DNA of 49,023 bases from Solirubrobacterales bacterium (GTDB lineage Bacteria; Actinomycetota; Thermoleophilia; Solirubrobacterales; 70-9): the NCBI GenBank assembly GCA_020438425.1, contig JAGQUQ010000010.1, positions 1 through 49,023 on the forward strand, read 5' to 3'. The notes beneath the pieces are model-generated. The model was not told the DNA's origin. It saw nothing but the letters and a program-made list of their open reading frames with translations, and did not search any database. The position numbers and the translations under genes were made by a program. Shown one piece after another: positions 8,804 to 17,779 of the stretch; the first letter of the stretch is position 1; every line of letters begins with the position of its first letter.

Positions 8804-11113
8804 TCACCGACCCGACTCAACGCGATAACCGGATCCTCCGCCGAGAACGATCGAGACGGTGCCGTCCTCGTCCGTTCTCAGGGTTTCCACGCCATCGGTG
8901 GAGAGTTCATCAATGACCCCGGCCACCGGATGTCCGTAACTGTTGTCTTCCCCGACCGAAATGACCGCGACGCGCGGCGAAGTCTCCGCCAGCAACCCCG
9001 GCAACCCCGGATCCTCGCTGCCGTGATGGGAAACCTTAAGCACGTCGATCGGCCCCGGATGCATCGGCACCGACCCGGCCTCGGCGTCGCCGGTGAGCAG
9101 CATCCTGAACTTCCGCCACTCGAGCAGGGCCACGATCGATCGGAGGTTGGTTTCGGTTTCGCCCGCTGGCGGAACCGGGCCGGTCAATTCCGGTGGCCAG
9201 AGAACCTCCAGCCGGACGCCGCCACTGGCGATCGAGTCGCCGGCCTGAAGCCGGGCCGTCGCAGCCCCTGATCTCACGGCCAGCTCAAGCAGCTCCGGTG
9301 GAGAGTTGTCGAAGAGGAAGCGGTCGACGGGCATCAGGCCGAACAGGTCGAGCAGACCCCCGTAGTGATCGAGGTCGGGGTGGGTCAGGATCACCGCCGC
9401 CAGACGGTCGACACCCGCCGAAGCCAGGGCGCCGGCAAGATCCCCTCCCGGAGGTCCTCCGTCGATCAGGATCGGATCCCGCTCCGTTGGCCGGATCAGA
9501 ATCGCATCCCCCTGGCCGACGTCGAGCACTTCCACCCGCGCTCCTCCGGCCGGGGGCTGCCGGAGATCCCGGCGGCCCCCGTCCAGCAGACTCGGCACAA
9601 GGATTGCGGCCACGATCAGCAGGGCAGCCGCCGCGGCCAGCCAGCGGCCAGGCCTGGCGGGAACCCGGCTCACCCGCCATAACCGGAGCAACGCCACGCA
9701 GGTCGCTGTCAGGATCAAAGTCACGGCACCGAGAGCGATCGGGCTGCCGATCTTCAATTCGACCACCGCCCACCCCGGGCGGCCGAACCACTCGGCGACC
9801 TGGGCGATCCAGCCGAGGAAGACCGAGCCACCGAGGTTGAACGGCACGGCAAGGGCCGGGCTGAGCTGACCGGCCGCGACCCCGATCATCCCCGCCCACA
9901 TGGCCGGGGCTACCGCGGGCATCGCCGCCAGGTTGGCGAGGATCGTGGCAACCGGGAGCCGTTCGAAGTGAAAGGCGGTCAGCGGCGCCGTCGCAATCGT
10001 CGCTGCCAGCGTTACCGCCAGGCCCTCGGCGAAGGCCCGGCGCCATCCCGTACTCCCGACCAGCGGTTCGAGCCTGGCCTGAACCGGCCGGGCCAGCAGC
10101 ATGATCCCGATCACCGCGGCGAAGCTGAGTTGCCAGCCGATGTCACCGGATGCCCGCGGATTGAGGCCGAGAGTCACCAGTGCGGCCAGCGCGAGGGCAT
10201 AGATGCGGGACGGCGCCCTGGTCGCCGCGATCGCAACCAGCCCGGCGATCCCCATCACCCCGGCCCGCTGGATCGAGGGCCCGCCCCCGGCCAGCGGAAT
10301 GTAGATAAGGATCAAAACAGCGATCGCTGCCAGCCGGGCCCGCGGCCCGATTCCGAGCAGAGCCAGGAACGGGATTGCCAGGAGGGAAAGAAGGACCACA
10401 TTCTGCCCCGACACTGCGAGAAGGTGGCTGAGCCCGGACCGGCGGAAGTCCTCGACCGTCCGGGGGTCGATCCCGCTGTCGTCCCCGAGGACGAATCCGC
10501 GGGAGAGCGCCGCTTCCCGCTCTGGAACGGCCGTCCCCAGGGCGAGCATGGCCCGCTCGCGCATCCGGTCCACCAGCCCGGAAAGGCCGGACCGGTGTCG
10601 CCCGTCCGGCCGGACCGTCTCCGCCCGGAGGACCATGCGGATGCCCTGCCGCTCGAGATCCGCCCGCATCCATTCGGGGGCATGGCCGAGAGTCCCGTCA
10701 AGTTCCAGACCCGTTCCGGGTGAAACCTCCGTGGCCTTTCCCGGGGTGGTCTCAACCAGCACCCGCCCGCGATCGGTCGAAACCGCGAACCTCGCTGTCC
10801 CCCGCGATTCCGAGGGACTCTCGAGTGCGAATCCGTGGAGTTGAACCGGGCCAGGTCTGCCTTCGAGGGCGGAACCGTCGATCGCCTCGAGCCTGTCACC
10901 ACCGACCAGCAACCCGGCCATCACGGCAGCCGCCCCGACCAGGACCATGGCCACACCCTTCAGTTGCCCGCGGTCGATGAACAGGATTCTGGCCAGAACC
11001 AGGGCGACCAGCACCCTCGGCCACTCACCGCCGGGGTTCCAGAACGGGGAGATCAGCAGGCCGGCTGCTCCTCCGATTGCCAGCACCAGCCGCCAGTCGG
11101 CGGCGAACATCAT
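8804..11113 (-). CDS. comEC: DNA internalisation/competence protein ComEC/Rec2
   Basis: 769 aa. Hydrophobic N-terminal segments are followed by a soluble DUF4131/OB-like domain, then the Competence membrane domain (LAVSGQNVVLLSLLAIPFL; GGGPSIQRAGVMGIAGL). A C-terminal metallo-beta-lactamase domain carries DVGQGDAILIRP, THPDLDHYGGLLDLF and KVSHHGSEDPGLP, so the metal ligands appear intact. ComEC forms the inner-membrane channel for single-stranded DNA uptake during transformation. It overlaps comEA by 4 bp (ATGA) and is followed by holA. Length is typical for the full ComEC/Rec2 family. Confidence 0.94.
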   Translation of the reverse strand: MMFAADWRLVLAIGGAAGLLISPFWNPGGEWPRVLVALVLARILFIDRGQLKGVAMVLVGAAAVMAGLLVGGDRLEAIDGSALEGRPGPVQLHGFALESPSESRGTARFAVSTDRGRVLVETTPGKATEVSPGTGLELDGTLGHAPEWMRADLERQGIRMVLRAETVRPDGRHRSGLSGLVDRMRERAMLALGTAVPEREAALSRGFVLGDDSGIDPRTVEDFRRSGLSHLLAVSGQNVVLLSLLAIPFLALLGIGPRARLAAIAVLILIYIPLAGGGPSIQRAGVMGIAGLVAIAATRAPSRIYALALAALVTLGLNPRASGDIGWQLSFAAVIGIMLLARPVQARLEPLVGSTGWRRAFAEGLAVTLAATIATAPLTAFHFERLPVATILANLAAMPAVAPAMWAGMIGVAAGQLSPALAVPFNLGGSVFLGWIAQVAEWFGRPGWAVVELKIGSPIALGAVTLILTATCVALLRLWRVSRVPARPGRWLAAAAALLIVAAILVPSLLDGGRRDLRQPPAGGARVEVLDVGQGDAILIRPTERDPILIDGGPPGGDLAGALASAGVDRLAAVILTHPDLDHYGGLLDLFGLMPVDRFLFDNSPPELLELAVRSGAATARLQAGDSIASGGVRLEVLWPPELTGPVPPAGETETNLRSIVALLEWRKFRMLLTGDAEAGSVPMHPGPIDVLKVSHHGSEDPGLPGLLAETSPRVAVISVGEDNSYGHPVAGVIDELSTDGVETLRTDEDGTVSIVLGGGSGYRVESGR

Positions 11114-11715
11114 GGAGTCAGCGCCGCCCGGAGCGATTCCATGGTGACCGGACCGATCCCGCTGATCTGGTCGAGTTCATCGATCGACCCCAGGCCGCCA
11201 CGGGAATCCCGGAACTCGAGGATCTTCTCCGCCGTGACCGGACCGATTCCGTCGATCTCTTCGAGTTGTTCCTGAGTGGCGCTTCCCAGGCTGACCGGAG
11301 CTTCCGGCACCGAACCGCTGCCGGCAGCCGCGGCCACGATCCCTCCGCCCGCTCCGGCAGTCGAAGGCACCACCACCTGCTGACCGTCGGTCAGGGTGGC
11401 AGCCCGGTTGATGCCGTCGGTCACCGCCCGACTGGTGGTGCCTCCGGCCCGGGCGATCGCGTCGACGACCCGTTCTCCCTGACGGAAGCGGTAGACGCCG
11501 GGCCGCCGCACGGCCCCGGCCACGTCGACGATCAGCTTGCGGCTTCCGCCGGAAATCCTGAGGCCCTCTCCGGCACCGGACTTCGCTCCCGAACCGGGCT
11601 GGTTCCCGAACGAGGCTGATTCCGACTTCTCTCCCCTGATCGAGTTCAGGCCGACCAGCACCAGAACGGTGCCGGCCACAAGGTAGACGAGCAGTTGTCC
11701 GCTGATCCGGGGCAT
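11110..11715 (-). CDS. comEA: Competence DNA-binding protein ComEA (SLBB + helix-hairpin-helix)
   Basis: 201 aa: one N-terminal membrane anchor (about 7-25), a low-complexity Gly/Ser linker, an SLBB domain (about 58-118; IVDVAGAVRRPGVYRFRQGERVVDAI) and two C-terminal helix-hairpin-helix motifs (EIDGIGPVTAEKILEFR and QISGIGPVTMESLRAAL). ComEA binds incoming double-stranded DNA outside the membrane and hands it to ComEC. It is translationally coupled to comEC. It is 95 bp downstream of leuS and may have its own promoter, since an inverted repeat lies in between. Confidence 0.95.
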   Translation of the reverse strand: MPRISGQLLVYLVAGTVLVLVGLNSIRGEKSESASFGNQPGSGAKSGAGEGLRISGGSRKLIVDVAGAVRRPGVYRFRQGERVVDAIARAGGTTSRAVTDGINRAATLTDGQQVVVPSTAGAGGGIVAAAAGSGSVPEAPVSLGSATQEQLEEIDGIGPVTAEKILEFRDSRGGLGSIDELDQISGIGPVTMESLRAALTP

Positions 11716-11780
11716 GCCCGAAGCCTGCCCGGAAAAACCTCACATGTGGCTCTACAGGTGCAACGATTCAGCAACAGCCA

Positions 11781-11802
11781 TCGGGGCGGTTCTTGGCCCC
11801 GA
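11781..11802. terminator. Hairpin between leuS and comEA, possible terminator
   Basis: A perfect 7-bp inverted repeat, TCGGGGC/GCCCCGA, around an 8-nt loop, 9 bp after the leuS stop. No U-tract follows, so intrinsic termination is only possible, not clear. Confidence 0.35.
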
Positions 11803-11810
11803 CTCGCGGA

Positions 11811-14336
11811 TCAGCCCGGCTTGACGACCAGGTTGACGAGCTTGCCGGGTACGACGATCTCCTTGACGATCGTCATCCCCTCGAGGTGCCTCGCCACATT
11901 CTCCGCCGCCTTGGCGACGGCAAGGATCTCTTCCTCCGGGGCGCCTTCGGCCACCTCAATGCGGTCGCGCACCTTGCCGCCAACCTGGACCACGATGGTC
12001 ACCGTCTCCGACCTGAGCATCTCCGGGTCAGCCTGCGGCCAGGCAACTTCCCAGACCCGCTCCCCGGTCACCTTCTCGTAAACCTCGGCGGCCAGGTGAG
12101 GGGCGAACGGCTGGATCAGTGAAGCCGCCGTCGCCGTAGCGAAGGCGACTGCTCCGGCGTCATATGCCTTGGTGTCATCGAGTAACGAATCCTTGTTGCG
12201 GTAGATCTCGTTAACCAGTTCCATGACCGCCGCGATGACCGTGTTGAACTGAAAATCCCGGTTGAAGTCGTCGGTCGCCTTCTGGATGGCCCAATGGGAC
12301 TTCATCAGGACCTTCGCGGCATCCGCTTCAATCGACTCGCTGAGATCGACGCGGCTGAAGTCTCCGCCGTCCGGGATCGCAGCGTTGCTTCCTTCAAGTT
12401 CTTCGCCGAGGCGCCAGAGCCGGGAAAGGAAACGGTGAACGCCTTCCACGCCTTCGTCGGTCCAGTCACCGGACCGCTCCGGCGGGCCCATGAAACAGAC
12501 GTAGGTCCGGGCGGCGTCGGCCCCGTGGCGGGCGACGATCTCGGCCGGACTCACCGTGTTGCCCTTCGACTTGGACATCTTCGCCCCGTCCCGGGTGATC
12601 ATGCCCTGGGTGAAGAGGTTGGCGAAGGGCTCGACCACGCCGATGTGACCCATGTCCTTCAGGGCCTTGGCGAAGAAACGCGCGTAGAGCAGGTGGAGAA
12701 TCGCGTGCTCGACCCCGCCGATGTACTGGTCGACCGGCATCCAGTGGTCAGCCGCAGCCCGGTCCCAGGCAGCCTCGGAGTTCTGCGAATCGAGGTAGCG
12801 AAGGAAGTACCAGGAGGAATCCACGAAGGTGTCCATCGTGTCGGTCTCGCGCTCGGCTGCCGCCCCGCAGGCCGGGCAGGTGGTCGCGACCCAGTCGGAA
12901 GCGGCCGCGAGGGGGCTCTTGCCCTTCGGGGAGTAGTCGTCGATTTCGGGGAGCCGCACCGGCAACTGGTCCTCCGGCACCGGAACCATGCCGCATTCAT
13001 CGCAATAGACGATCGGAATCGGGGCGCCCCAGTAACGCTGGCGGGAAACCAGCCAGTCCCGCAGGCGGAAGTTAACCGAGGCATCACCCCGGCCTTCGAG
13101 CTTCAGCCACTCGACGATCTCGGCGTAAGCCTCGCGGTTGTTCATGCCGTCGAAGCGACCGGAACCGGTCATCGGGCCGTCGCCGCTGAAGGGCAGGCCG
13201 TTCGCGTCGCCGCCCTCCTCCGGCTCACCCTCGATTACGCGCTTGACCGGCAGGTCGAAGACCCTGGCGAACTCGAAGTCCCGCTCGTCGTGACCGGGAA
13301 CGGCCATGATCGCGCCGGTGCCGTAATCCATCAGCACGTAGTCGGCGACGAACATCGGGATCTCCTCGCCGTTGACCGGGTTGGTCACGGTGCGGCCCAG
13401 CGGCACGCCGGTCTTGGGTCGGGCCTCGTCGCCACGCTCGGCAACCGATTCCCGGGCGACCGAGTTCACATACGCGCGAACCTCGTCCTCGACCTCGGTG
13501 CCCTCGATTAGCTGGTCGAGCTCCGGGTGTTCGGGCGCCATCACGAAGAAGGTCGCCCCGAAGAGCGTGTCGGGCCGGGTGGTGAAAACGGGGAAGTCGA
13601 GGTTGGCCGAGTCGCAGCGGAAAGTCACCTCGGCCCCTTCCGAGCGGCCGATCCAGTTCTTCTGCATCGTGATCACATGCGGGGGCCATGACTCGAGCTC
13701 GTCGAAATCGTCCAGAAGCTGCTGGGCGTACTCGGTGGTCTTGAAGAACCACTGCCTCAGGTTGCGGGTCTCGACCTCGGTGCCGCAGCGCTCGCAGCGT
13801 CCGTCCACGACCTGCTCGTTGGCCAGGACCGTCGCGTCCTTCGGGCACCACTGGACCGGCGCCTGGGTTCGGTAGGCGAGCCCACGCTCGAAGAGCTGGA
13901 GGAAGATCCACTGGGTCCAGCGGTAGTACTCGGGGGTGTGGGTCGCCAGTTCCCGGGACCAGTCGATCGAAACCCCCCAATCGGCGAACTGGCGGCGGAA
14001 GGATTCGATCGAGCGTTCGGTCGCGACCAGCGGGGCCTCGCCGGTCTTGATTGCGTTGTTCTCGGCCGGCAGCCCGAAGGAGTCGAATCCCATCGGATGG
14101 ATGACCTCGAACCCGTTGCGGCGCCTGAAATGGGCGATCGCGTCACCCAGCGAGTAGCACTTGAGATGCCCGACGTGGGGCTCGCCCGAGGGGTAGGGAA
14201 GCATCTCGAGCACGTAGCTCTTCGGCTTCTCCGGGTCGAAACCCTCCTGCCCGGGGTTGGGCACCTCCCAGGTGCCTTCGTCCGCCCAGACCTGCTGCCA
14301 TTTGCCCTCGATCTCGCGAGGCTCGTACCGACTCAT
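11811..14336 (-). CDS. leuS: Leucyl-tRNA synthetase
   Basis: 841 aa, close to the bacterial LeuRS norm. It starts [23 protein letters not shown]. The HIGH-type motif is PHVGHL near residue 53-58 and KMSKS lies near 585-590 ([13 protein letters not shown]). Between them are the CP1 editing region ([35 protein letters not shown]) and two Cys-x-x-Cys knuckles (CERCG, CPACG). The C-terminal [13 protein letters not shown] domain is present. It charges tRNA-Leu. The ATG at 14336 has no Shine-Dalgarno; TAGACT lies 8 nt upstream. No T-box leader is present. Confidence 0.97.
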   Translation of the reverse strand: MSRYEPREIEGKWQQVWADEGTWEVPNPGQEGFDPEKPKSYVLEMLPYPSGEPHVGHLKCYSLGDAIAHFRRRNGFEVIHPMGFDSFGLPAENNAIKTGEAPLVATERSIESFRRQFADWGVSIDWSRELATHTPEYYRWTQWIFLQLFERGLAYRTQAPVQWCPKDATVLANEQVVDGRCERCGTEVETRNLRQWFFKTTEYAQQLLDDFDELESWPPHVITMQKNWIGRSEGAEVTFRCDSANLDFPVFTTRPDTLFGATFFVMAPEHPELDQLIEGTEVEDEVRAYVNSVARESVAERGDEARPKTGVPLGRTVTNPVNGEEIPMFVADYVLMDYGTGAIMAVPGHDERDFEFARVFDLPVKRVIEGEPEEGGDANGLPFSGDGPMTGSGRFDGMNNREAYAEIVEWLKLEGRGDASVNFRLRDWLVSRQRYWGAPIPIVYCDECGMVPVPEDQLPVRLPEIDDYSPKGKSPLAAASDWVATTCPACGAAAERETDTMDTFVDSSWYFLRYLDSQNSEAAWDRAAADHWMPVDQYIGGVEHAILHLLYARFFAKALKDMGHIGVVEPFANLFTQGMITRDGAKMSKSKGNTVSPAEIVARHGADAARTYVCFMGPPERSGDWTDEGVEGVHRFLSRLWRLGEELEGSNAAIPDGGDFSRVDLSESIEADAAKVLMKSHWAIQKATDDFNRDFQFNTVIAAVMELVNEIYRNKDSLLDDTKAYDAGAVAFATATAASLIQPFAPHLAAEVYEKVTGERVWEVAWPQADPEMLRSETVTIVVQVGGKVRDRIEVAEGAPEEEILAVAKAAENVARHLEGMTIVKEIVVPGKLVNLVVKPG

Positions 14337-14344
14337 CGGCGCGG

Positions 14345-14350
14345 AGTCTA
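14345..14350 (-). promoter_or_regulatory. Putative -10 box of leuS
   Basis: TAGACT on the minus strand ends 8 nt before the leuS ATG, consistent with a leaderless transcript. No recognisable -35. Confidence 0.42.
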
Positions 14351-14409
14351 TTTCTATGCCGAGATCGGAGAAGTGAGCGCTATATGGCCACTTTCGCCAT
14401 CTCGATGGT

Positions 14410-15402
14410 CTAGGGGCGCCACTGCGTGACGTCGGGGATCGGCCTGAGGTTGGGCTCGACCTGTTCCCGGACCGATTCGAAATCGGGTGGCAGGGAGAGT
14501 CGCTCGCCGAGGTGATCGGGGTCCTCGTCGGTGGCGAAACCGGGACCGATGGTCGCCAGCTCGAACAGGATGCCGCCCGGTTCGCGGAAATAGAGCGCCT
14601 TGAAGTAGAAGCGGTCGATCACCGGCGTGATGTAGAGCCCGGTCGCGGCAACCTTTTCCCGCCACTCGGCGTGCTGCTCGATCGGTGAGGCCCAGGCGAT
14701 GTGGTGGACGGTGCCGGCCCCGGGGATCGCCCGTTCCTCCGGTGGCTCGTCGAGGAAGTAGCAGCCATTGCGGGCCTCGAAACCCTCCCCAGCCTCGCCG
14801 GCGAGATGCCAATGGTCTTCGCCCTCGTCGGTGAAGCCGAGAACCATCCCGAGGACCTGCCTCGTCACTTCCGGGTTTCCGGAGAAGGCCCGGGCCCCGT
14901 GGAAGCCCTGGATCGCGTGCTCGGCCGGAACCTCGCTGTGGGCCGGGATCAATGGCGAGTCGGGGCCTTCGTAAACGAGGATCTCGTGAGTCAGTCCTTC
15001 CGGGTCCTGAAAGAGCAGGGTGTCGCCGCCGCCAGTCGGCCCGACCCCGAAGAACCCGGCTTCGTCATCGCTGGAGCGAACTGTCTCGACACCGGCCGGG
15101 CCGAGCCGGTCGGCCCAGTAGTCGAGAGAAGCCGATGAGCCGACCCGCCAGAGGATCCGGTGGATCATTCCCGCCCCCGCCCGTCCCTCACGGGAGCCGG
15201 GATACTCGAAGAAGGTCAGATCGAACCCGGCGCTTCCCTTCTCGTCGCCGTAGAAGAGGTGGTAAACCGATGGATCGTCCTGATTCACGGTCTTCTTGAC
15301 GAGCCGCATGCCGAGCAGACCCGCGTAGAACTCGACGTTGCCGGGAGCATCGCCGGTGATGCAGCTGATGTGATGGACGCCGTTGAGGTTCAGATCGGTC
15401 AT
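14410..15402 (-). CDS. Ring-cleaving dioxygenase, two-domain VOC/glyoxalase fold (MhqO-like)
   Basis: 330 aa from the ATG at 15402 ([26 protein letters not shown]); the frame is open 9 codons further, but this start fits the family. Two vicinal-oxygen-chelate modules are visible, about residues 8-140 and 150-290. Probable metal ligands are His in VHHISCI, His in TVHHIAWAS and Glu in [12 protein letters not shown], as in type-I extradiol and hydroquinone dioxygenases. The likely role is oxygenolytic cleavage or detoxification of (hydro)quinones or catechol-like compounds; the substrate is inferred from family only. It is divergent from the SRPBCC gene across a 50-bp gap. TATCTT lies 6 nt before the ATG. 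Confidence 0.8.
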   Translation of the reverse strand: MTDLNLNGVHHISCITGDAPGNVEFYAGLLGMRLVKKTVNQDDPSVYHLFYGDEKGSAGFDLTFFEYPGSREGRAGAGMIHRILWRVGSSASLDYWADRLGPAGVETVRSSDDEAGFFGVGPTGGGDTLLFQDPEGLTHEILVYEGPDSPLIPAHSEVPAEHAIQGFHGARAFSGNPEVTRQVLGMVLGFTDEGEDHWHLAGEAGEGFEARNGCYFLDEPPEERAIPGAGTVHHIAWASPIEQHAEWREKVAATGLYITPVIDRFYFKALYFREPGGILFELATIGPGFATDEDPDHLGERLSLPPDFESVREQVEPNLRPIPDVTQWRP

Positions 15403-15408
15403 GGATCC

Positions 15409-15414
15409 AAGATA
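15409..15414 (-). promoter_or_regulatory. Putative -10 box of the dioxygenase gene
   Basis: TATCTT on the minus strand, 6 nt before the ATG at 15402. It shares a 50-bp divergent spacer with the SRPBCC gene's box. Confidence 0.4.
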
Positions 15415-15439
15415 CCCGGGTCGTGTCACCGGGTCGGGA

Positions 15440-15445
15440 TAGCAT
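15440..15445 (+). promoter_or_regulatory. Putative -10 box of the SRPBCC gene
   Basis: TAGCAT on the plus strand ends 7 nt before the ATG at 15453; no Shine-Dalgarno is seen. Confidence 0.42.
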
Positions 15446-15452
15446 CCGGGAC

Positions 15453-15899
15453 ATGGGAATTCTTGAAGCCTCTCGCGTCGTCGAAATCGACGCCCCGATA
15501 TCCGAGTGCTACGCGATCATCGCCGACCTGCCTTCCACCCCGGAGTGGCAGGAATCAATGAATGCGCTGAAAGTTCTCGAAACCGACTCGGAAGGCCGGG
15601 CCAGCCTGGTCGAGATCAAGTCCGACGCGAAGGTCCGTGAGGTCACCTCGCGGGTGGCTTTTGAATACCAGCCCGAAACCGGCATGTCATGGGAGCAGAT
15701 CAAGGGCGACCTGAAGTCGATGCACGGCAGCTGGACGCTCGAGGATCTCGGCGACGGAAAGACCAGGGCCACCTACGCCCTCAAGGGCGACACCGGCCGC
15801 ATGCTCGGCCTGCTGATCAAGGGTCCGGTCCAGGACAAGCTGAAGGAGTGGCTGACCAAGGACGCGGCCGAAGGCCTCAAGGCCCGCGCCGAGAGTTAG
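15453..15899 (+). CDS. SRPBCC (START/polyketide-cyclase-like) family protein
   Basis: 148 aa beginning MGILEASRVVEIDAPISECYAIIADLPSTPEW, the classic start of SRPBCC proteins (beta strand, then 'aP...vy..iaD...'). The C-terminal helix is LIKGPVQDKLKEWLTKDAAEGLKARAES. The fold makes a hydrophobic ligand pocket; the ligand is unknown. A frame start 10 codons upstream is possible, but the ATG at 15453 matches the domain boundary and has a -10-like box 7 nt upstream. Its stop overlaps that of the convergent agmatine deiminase by 4 bp. The divergent neighbour acts on aromatic compounds, so a shared aromatic or lipid substrate is imaginable but not shown. Confidence 0.8.
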   Translation: MGILEASRVVEIDAPISECYAIIADLPSTPEWQESMNALKVLETDSEGRASLVEIKSDAKVREVTSRVAFEYQPETGMSWEQIKGDLKSMHGSWTLEDLGDGKTRATYALKGDTGRMLGLLIKGPVQDKLKEWLTKDAAEGLKARAES

Positions 15900-16888
15900 C
15901 TGACCGCCGGGATCTGCTGCGTGATGCAGTGAATGCCCCCGCCGCCGAAGGCGAGGGTGCTTCCGTCGATTCCGATTGCCTCGCGGCCGGGGTAAAGGCG
16001 ACCGAGTAATTCAAGTGCCTGGGCATCCATGTCCGGGTCGTATCCGCTGACCGGCACGATCAGGGCACCGTTAGCGATGTAGAAGTTCGTGTACGGCACG
16101 ACGATTGACTCGCCGTCCCGATCGATCCGGGGCAAGAGGTCGAGTTCAACCACCTCCACCCCGGCCTCGTTCAGGATCTCGAGATTGGCCCGCGCGTTCT
16201 CGAAATTCGGGTCACCCTCCGGTGCGGTCTGAAGCAACGCCCTTTCCCGATCGATGAAGGCGCAGATGTTGTCGACGTGACCATCGGTGTCACCGTCCTC
16301 GACCAGTCCCTGGTGAAGCCAGATGAACCGGTCGACGCCGAGCTTCGATCCCAGTTCGGCCGCAATCGAATCCCGGTCGAGGCCGGGATTGCGGGTCGGA
16401 TCAAGCAGGCACTGCTCGGTGGTCGCGAGGATCCCGTCCCCGTTGACCGCGATCGAACCACCCTCGAGGACGAGGTCGGAGTCGATCTTCTCGATGCCGA
16501 GATGATCGAGGATCCGGCCGGCGATCGCCGCGTCAGCGTCATAGGGCGTGAAGGCCTCGCCCCAGGAGTTGAAGGTGAAGTCGACGCCGGCCCGTCTGCT
16601 GCCGTCCGTGACGATGATCGGGCCCGAGTCCCGAAGCCAGGAATCGTCAATCGGCGCTTCGAAAATTTCAACGTTCGCCGAAGGCACCCGGCGGGCTGCG
16701 TCCGCCGCATGCTCCGGAGCGACCACCAGCAGCACCGGCTCGAACTCGCTGATCGCCGCCACCACTTCCGCGTGGGTGTCGCGAGCTTCTTCGATCGTGG
16801 TCCCACGCCAGGCTTCTTCACGCTGCGGCCAGGCGACAAGTGTCATGTCGTGGGGAGCCCACTCGGCGGGCATGCGGAAATCGCTCAT
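15896..16888 (-). CDS. aguA: Agmatine deiminase (peptidyl-arginine deiminase family)
   Basis: 330 aa from the ATG at 16888 (MSDFRMPAEWAPHDMTLVAWPQ), fitting the family's 'mPaEw..h...w..WP' start. Active-site motifs are intact: DDSWLRDSGPI, LVLEGGSIAVNGDG, GDTDGHVDNI and the catalytic Cys in GGGGIHCITQQIP. It converts agmatine to N-carbamoylputrescine and ammonia in polyamine or arginine breakdown. No aguB (N-carbamoylputrescine amidase) is adjacent, so the next step must be encoded elsewhere. TACACT lies 6 nt before the ATG. It is divergent from the small secreted gene at 16982. Confidence 0.9.
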   Translation of the reverse strand: MSDFRMPAEWAPHDMTLVAWPQREEAWRGTTIEEARDTHAEVVAAISEFEPVLLVVAPEHAADAARRVPSANVEIFEAPIDDSWLRDSGPIIVTDGSRRAGVDFTFNSWGEAFTPYDADAAIAGRILDHLGIEKIDSDLVLEGGSIAVNGDGILATTEQCLLDPTRNPGLDRDSIAAELGSKLGVDRFIWLHQGLVEDGDTDGHVDNICAFIDRERALLQTAPEGDPNFENARANLEILNEAGVEVVELDLLPRIDRDGESIVVPYTNFYIANGALIVPVSGYDPDMDAQALELLGRLYPGREAIGIDGSTLAFGGGGIHCITQQIPAVS

Positions 16889-16894
16889 ACGGCG

Positions 16895-16900
16895 AGTGTA
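16895..16900 (-). promoter_or_regulatory. Putative -10 box of aguA
   Basis: TACACT on the minus strand, 6 nt before the aguA ATG, with no Shine-Dalgarno. Confidence 0.42.
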
Positions 16901-16911
16901 TCCCCGGGCCC

Positions 16912-16940
16912 TTGCCTGATTCCGGGCTGCCGGGTAGTCT
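16912..16940 (+). promoter_or_regulatory. Promoter of the secreted NTF2-like gene
   Basis: TTGCCT (16912-16917), an exact 17-nt spacer, then TAGTCT (16935-16940). This is a complete -35/-10 pair. A leader of about 35 nt with a GGGAGA ribosome site precedes the ATG at 16982. Confidence 0.6.
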
Positions 16941-16981
16941 CGGCAAAGCAACTCTTGCCGCACCGACCACAGGGAGACCTC

Positions 16982-17491
16982 ATGGCAGCCACAAGTCCGC
17001 GCTCGTCGCGCTCGATCGCATTCGTTCTTTCGGCGATTCTTCTCGCCCTCGCATTCGCCTCTTCACCGGCGGTTTCGGGCAGTGACGCCAAGCTGGCCTC
17101 GACCCCGGCCAAGTCCGGAGTCCTCAAGGGATGGCCGACCAAGCAGCGCCTGGCGACCGAGTTTCTGCGCCTGCTCAAGAACGAGGACAAGCCGGGGCTG
17201 AGGCGCTTCCTCGACCCGGCCTTCCTGCTTCAGCGCGGTGATGGCAGTTACCTGAACAAGACCGAGTACCTGAAGGATCCGGCGATCGTCTCGGCTTTCC
17301 AGGTCCGCAACATCGTCGCCACCCACAACGAGAACGTCCGGGTGATCCGCTTCGAGGCGAAGACCGACCAGATCATCGACGGCAACCAGGTCCCCGGGGT
17401 GTTCATCCCCCGCCTCTCCACCTTCAAGAAGACCGGCAAGGTCTGGCGCCTGATCTCCCACGCCAACTTCCTCCCGCCTCCCACCTCGTAG
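16982..17491 (+). CDS. Small secreted protein, NTF2/SnoaL-like
   Basis: 169 aa. A signal peptide covers about residues 1-33 (basic start, then FVLSAILLALAFASSPAVSG). The rest is a compact domain: WPTKQRLATEFLRLLKNEDKPGLRRFLDPAFLLQRGDGSYLNKTEYL near its start and VWRLISHANF at the end. That helix-strand pattern ('f...l...d...l..fl.p.f....gg') resembles secreted SnoaL/DUF4440 proteins, many of which have no assigned function. The ATG at 16982 has a GGGAGA site 6 nt upstream and a TTGCCT-N17-TAGTCT promoter. Codon use is like its neighbours. Function unknown. Confidence 0.78.
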   Translation: MAATSPRSSRSIAFVLSAILLALAFASSPAVSGSDAKLASTPAKSGVLKGWPTKQRLATEFLRLLKNEDKPGLRRFLDPAFLLQRGDGSYLNKTEYLKDPAIVSAFQVRNIVATHNENVRVIRFEAKTDQIIDGNQVPGVFIPRLSTFKKTGKVWRLISHANFLPPPTS

Positions 17492-17527
17492 AACAAGGCG
17501 CGCGGCCGGGTGAGGGTCCACCGGTTT

Positions 17528-17575
17528 CATCGAGAGCCCACTTTCTGCCGGTATACGGCAGAAAAGTGCTTCTCG
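17528..17575. repeat. Dispersed hairpin repeat, copy 2
   Basis: Second copy of the element at 1598-1645 (43 of 48 identical). The inverted repeat TTCTGCCG (17543-17550) and CGGCAGAA (17556-17563) surrounds loop GTATA. It lies between the stop of the secreted gene and the convergent tRNA-Ala, where it could serve as a terminator. Confidence 0.8.
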
Positions 17576-17627
17576 CGGTCCGGTCACCGGGGTCGTGAGA
17601 GGCCACCCGGCCCCACCGCGTCGATAC

Positions 17628-17658
17628 CGGCACCAGGCCGGATTGCTGCCCGGTGCCG
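17628..17658. terminator. Hairpin downstream of tRNA-Ala
   Basis: A 7-bp inverted repeat, CGGCACC/GGTGCCG, with a 17-nt loop, about 25 bp past the tRNA 3' end. No U-tract. It may be a trailer or terminator structure. Confidence 0.3.
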
Positions 17659-17681
17659 CTACTTCGAGGAGGAACTACGAG

Positions 17682-17754
17682 TGGAGCTGAGGGGGATCGA
17701 ACCCCTGACCTCCGCCATGCCATGGCGGCGCTCTTCCAGCTGAGCTACAGCCCC
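17682..17754 (-). tRNA. tRNA-Ala (anticodon GGC)
   Basis: Read on the minus strand, a 73-nt cloverleaf is complete. The acceptor stem GGGGCTG pairs with CAGCTCC (one G-U). The D arm is GCTC/GAGC. Anticodon stem CCGCC/GGCGG encloses loop ATGGCAT, giving anticodon GGC. The variable loop is AGGTC and the T arm is AGGGG-TTCGATC-CCCCT. The discriminator base is A73. The CCA end is not encoded (CTC follows). It sits just after rsfS on the same strand, 25 bp from its stop. Confidence 0.97.
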
Positions 17755-17779
17755 GAAGGGATGTTGGATCTTACCGGGA

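Noticed and set aside
14337-14409. T-box or attenuator leader for leuS
   Set aside because: The space upstream of leuS is 73 bp, with a -10 box next to the ATG and no T-box-like sequence.
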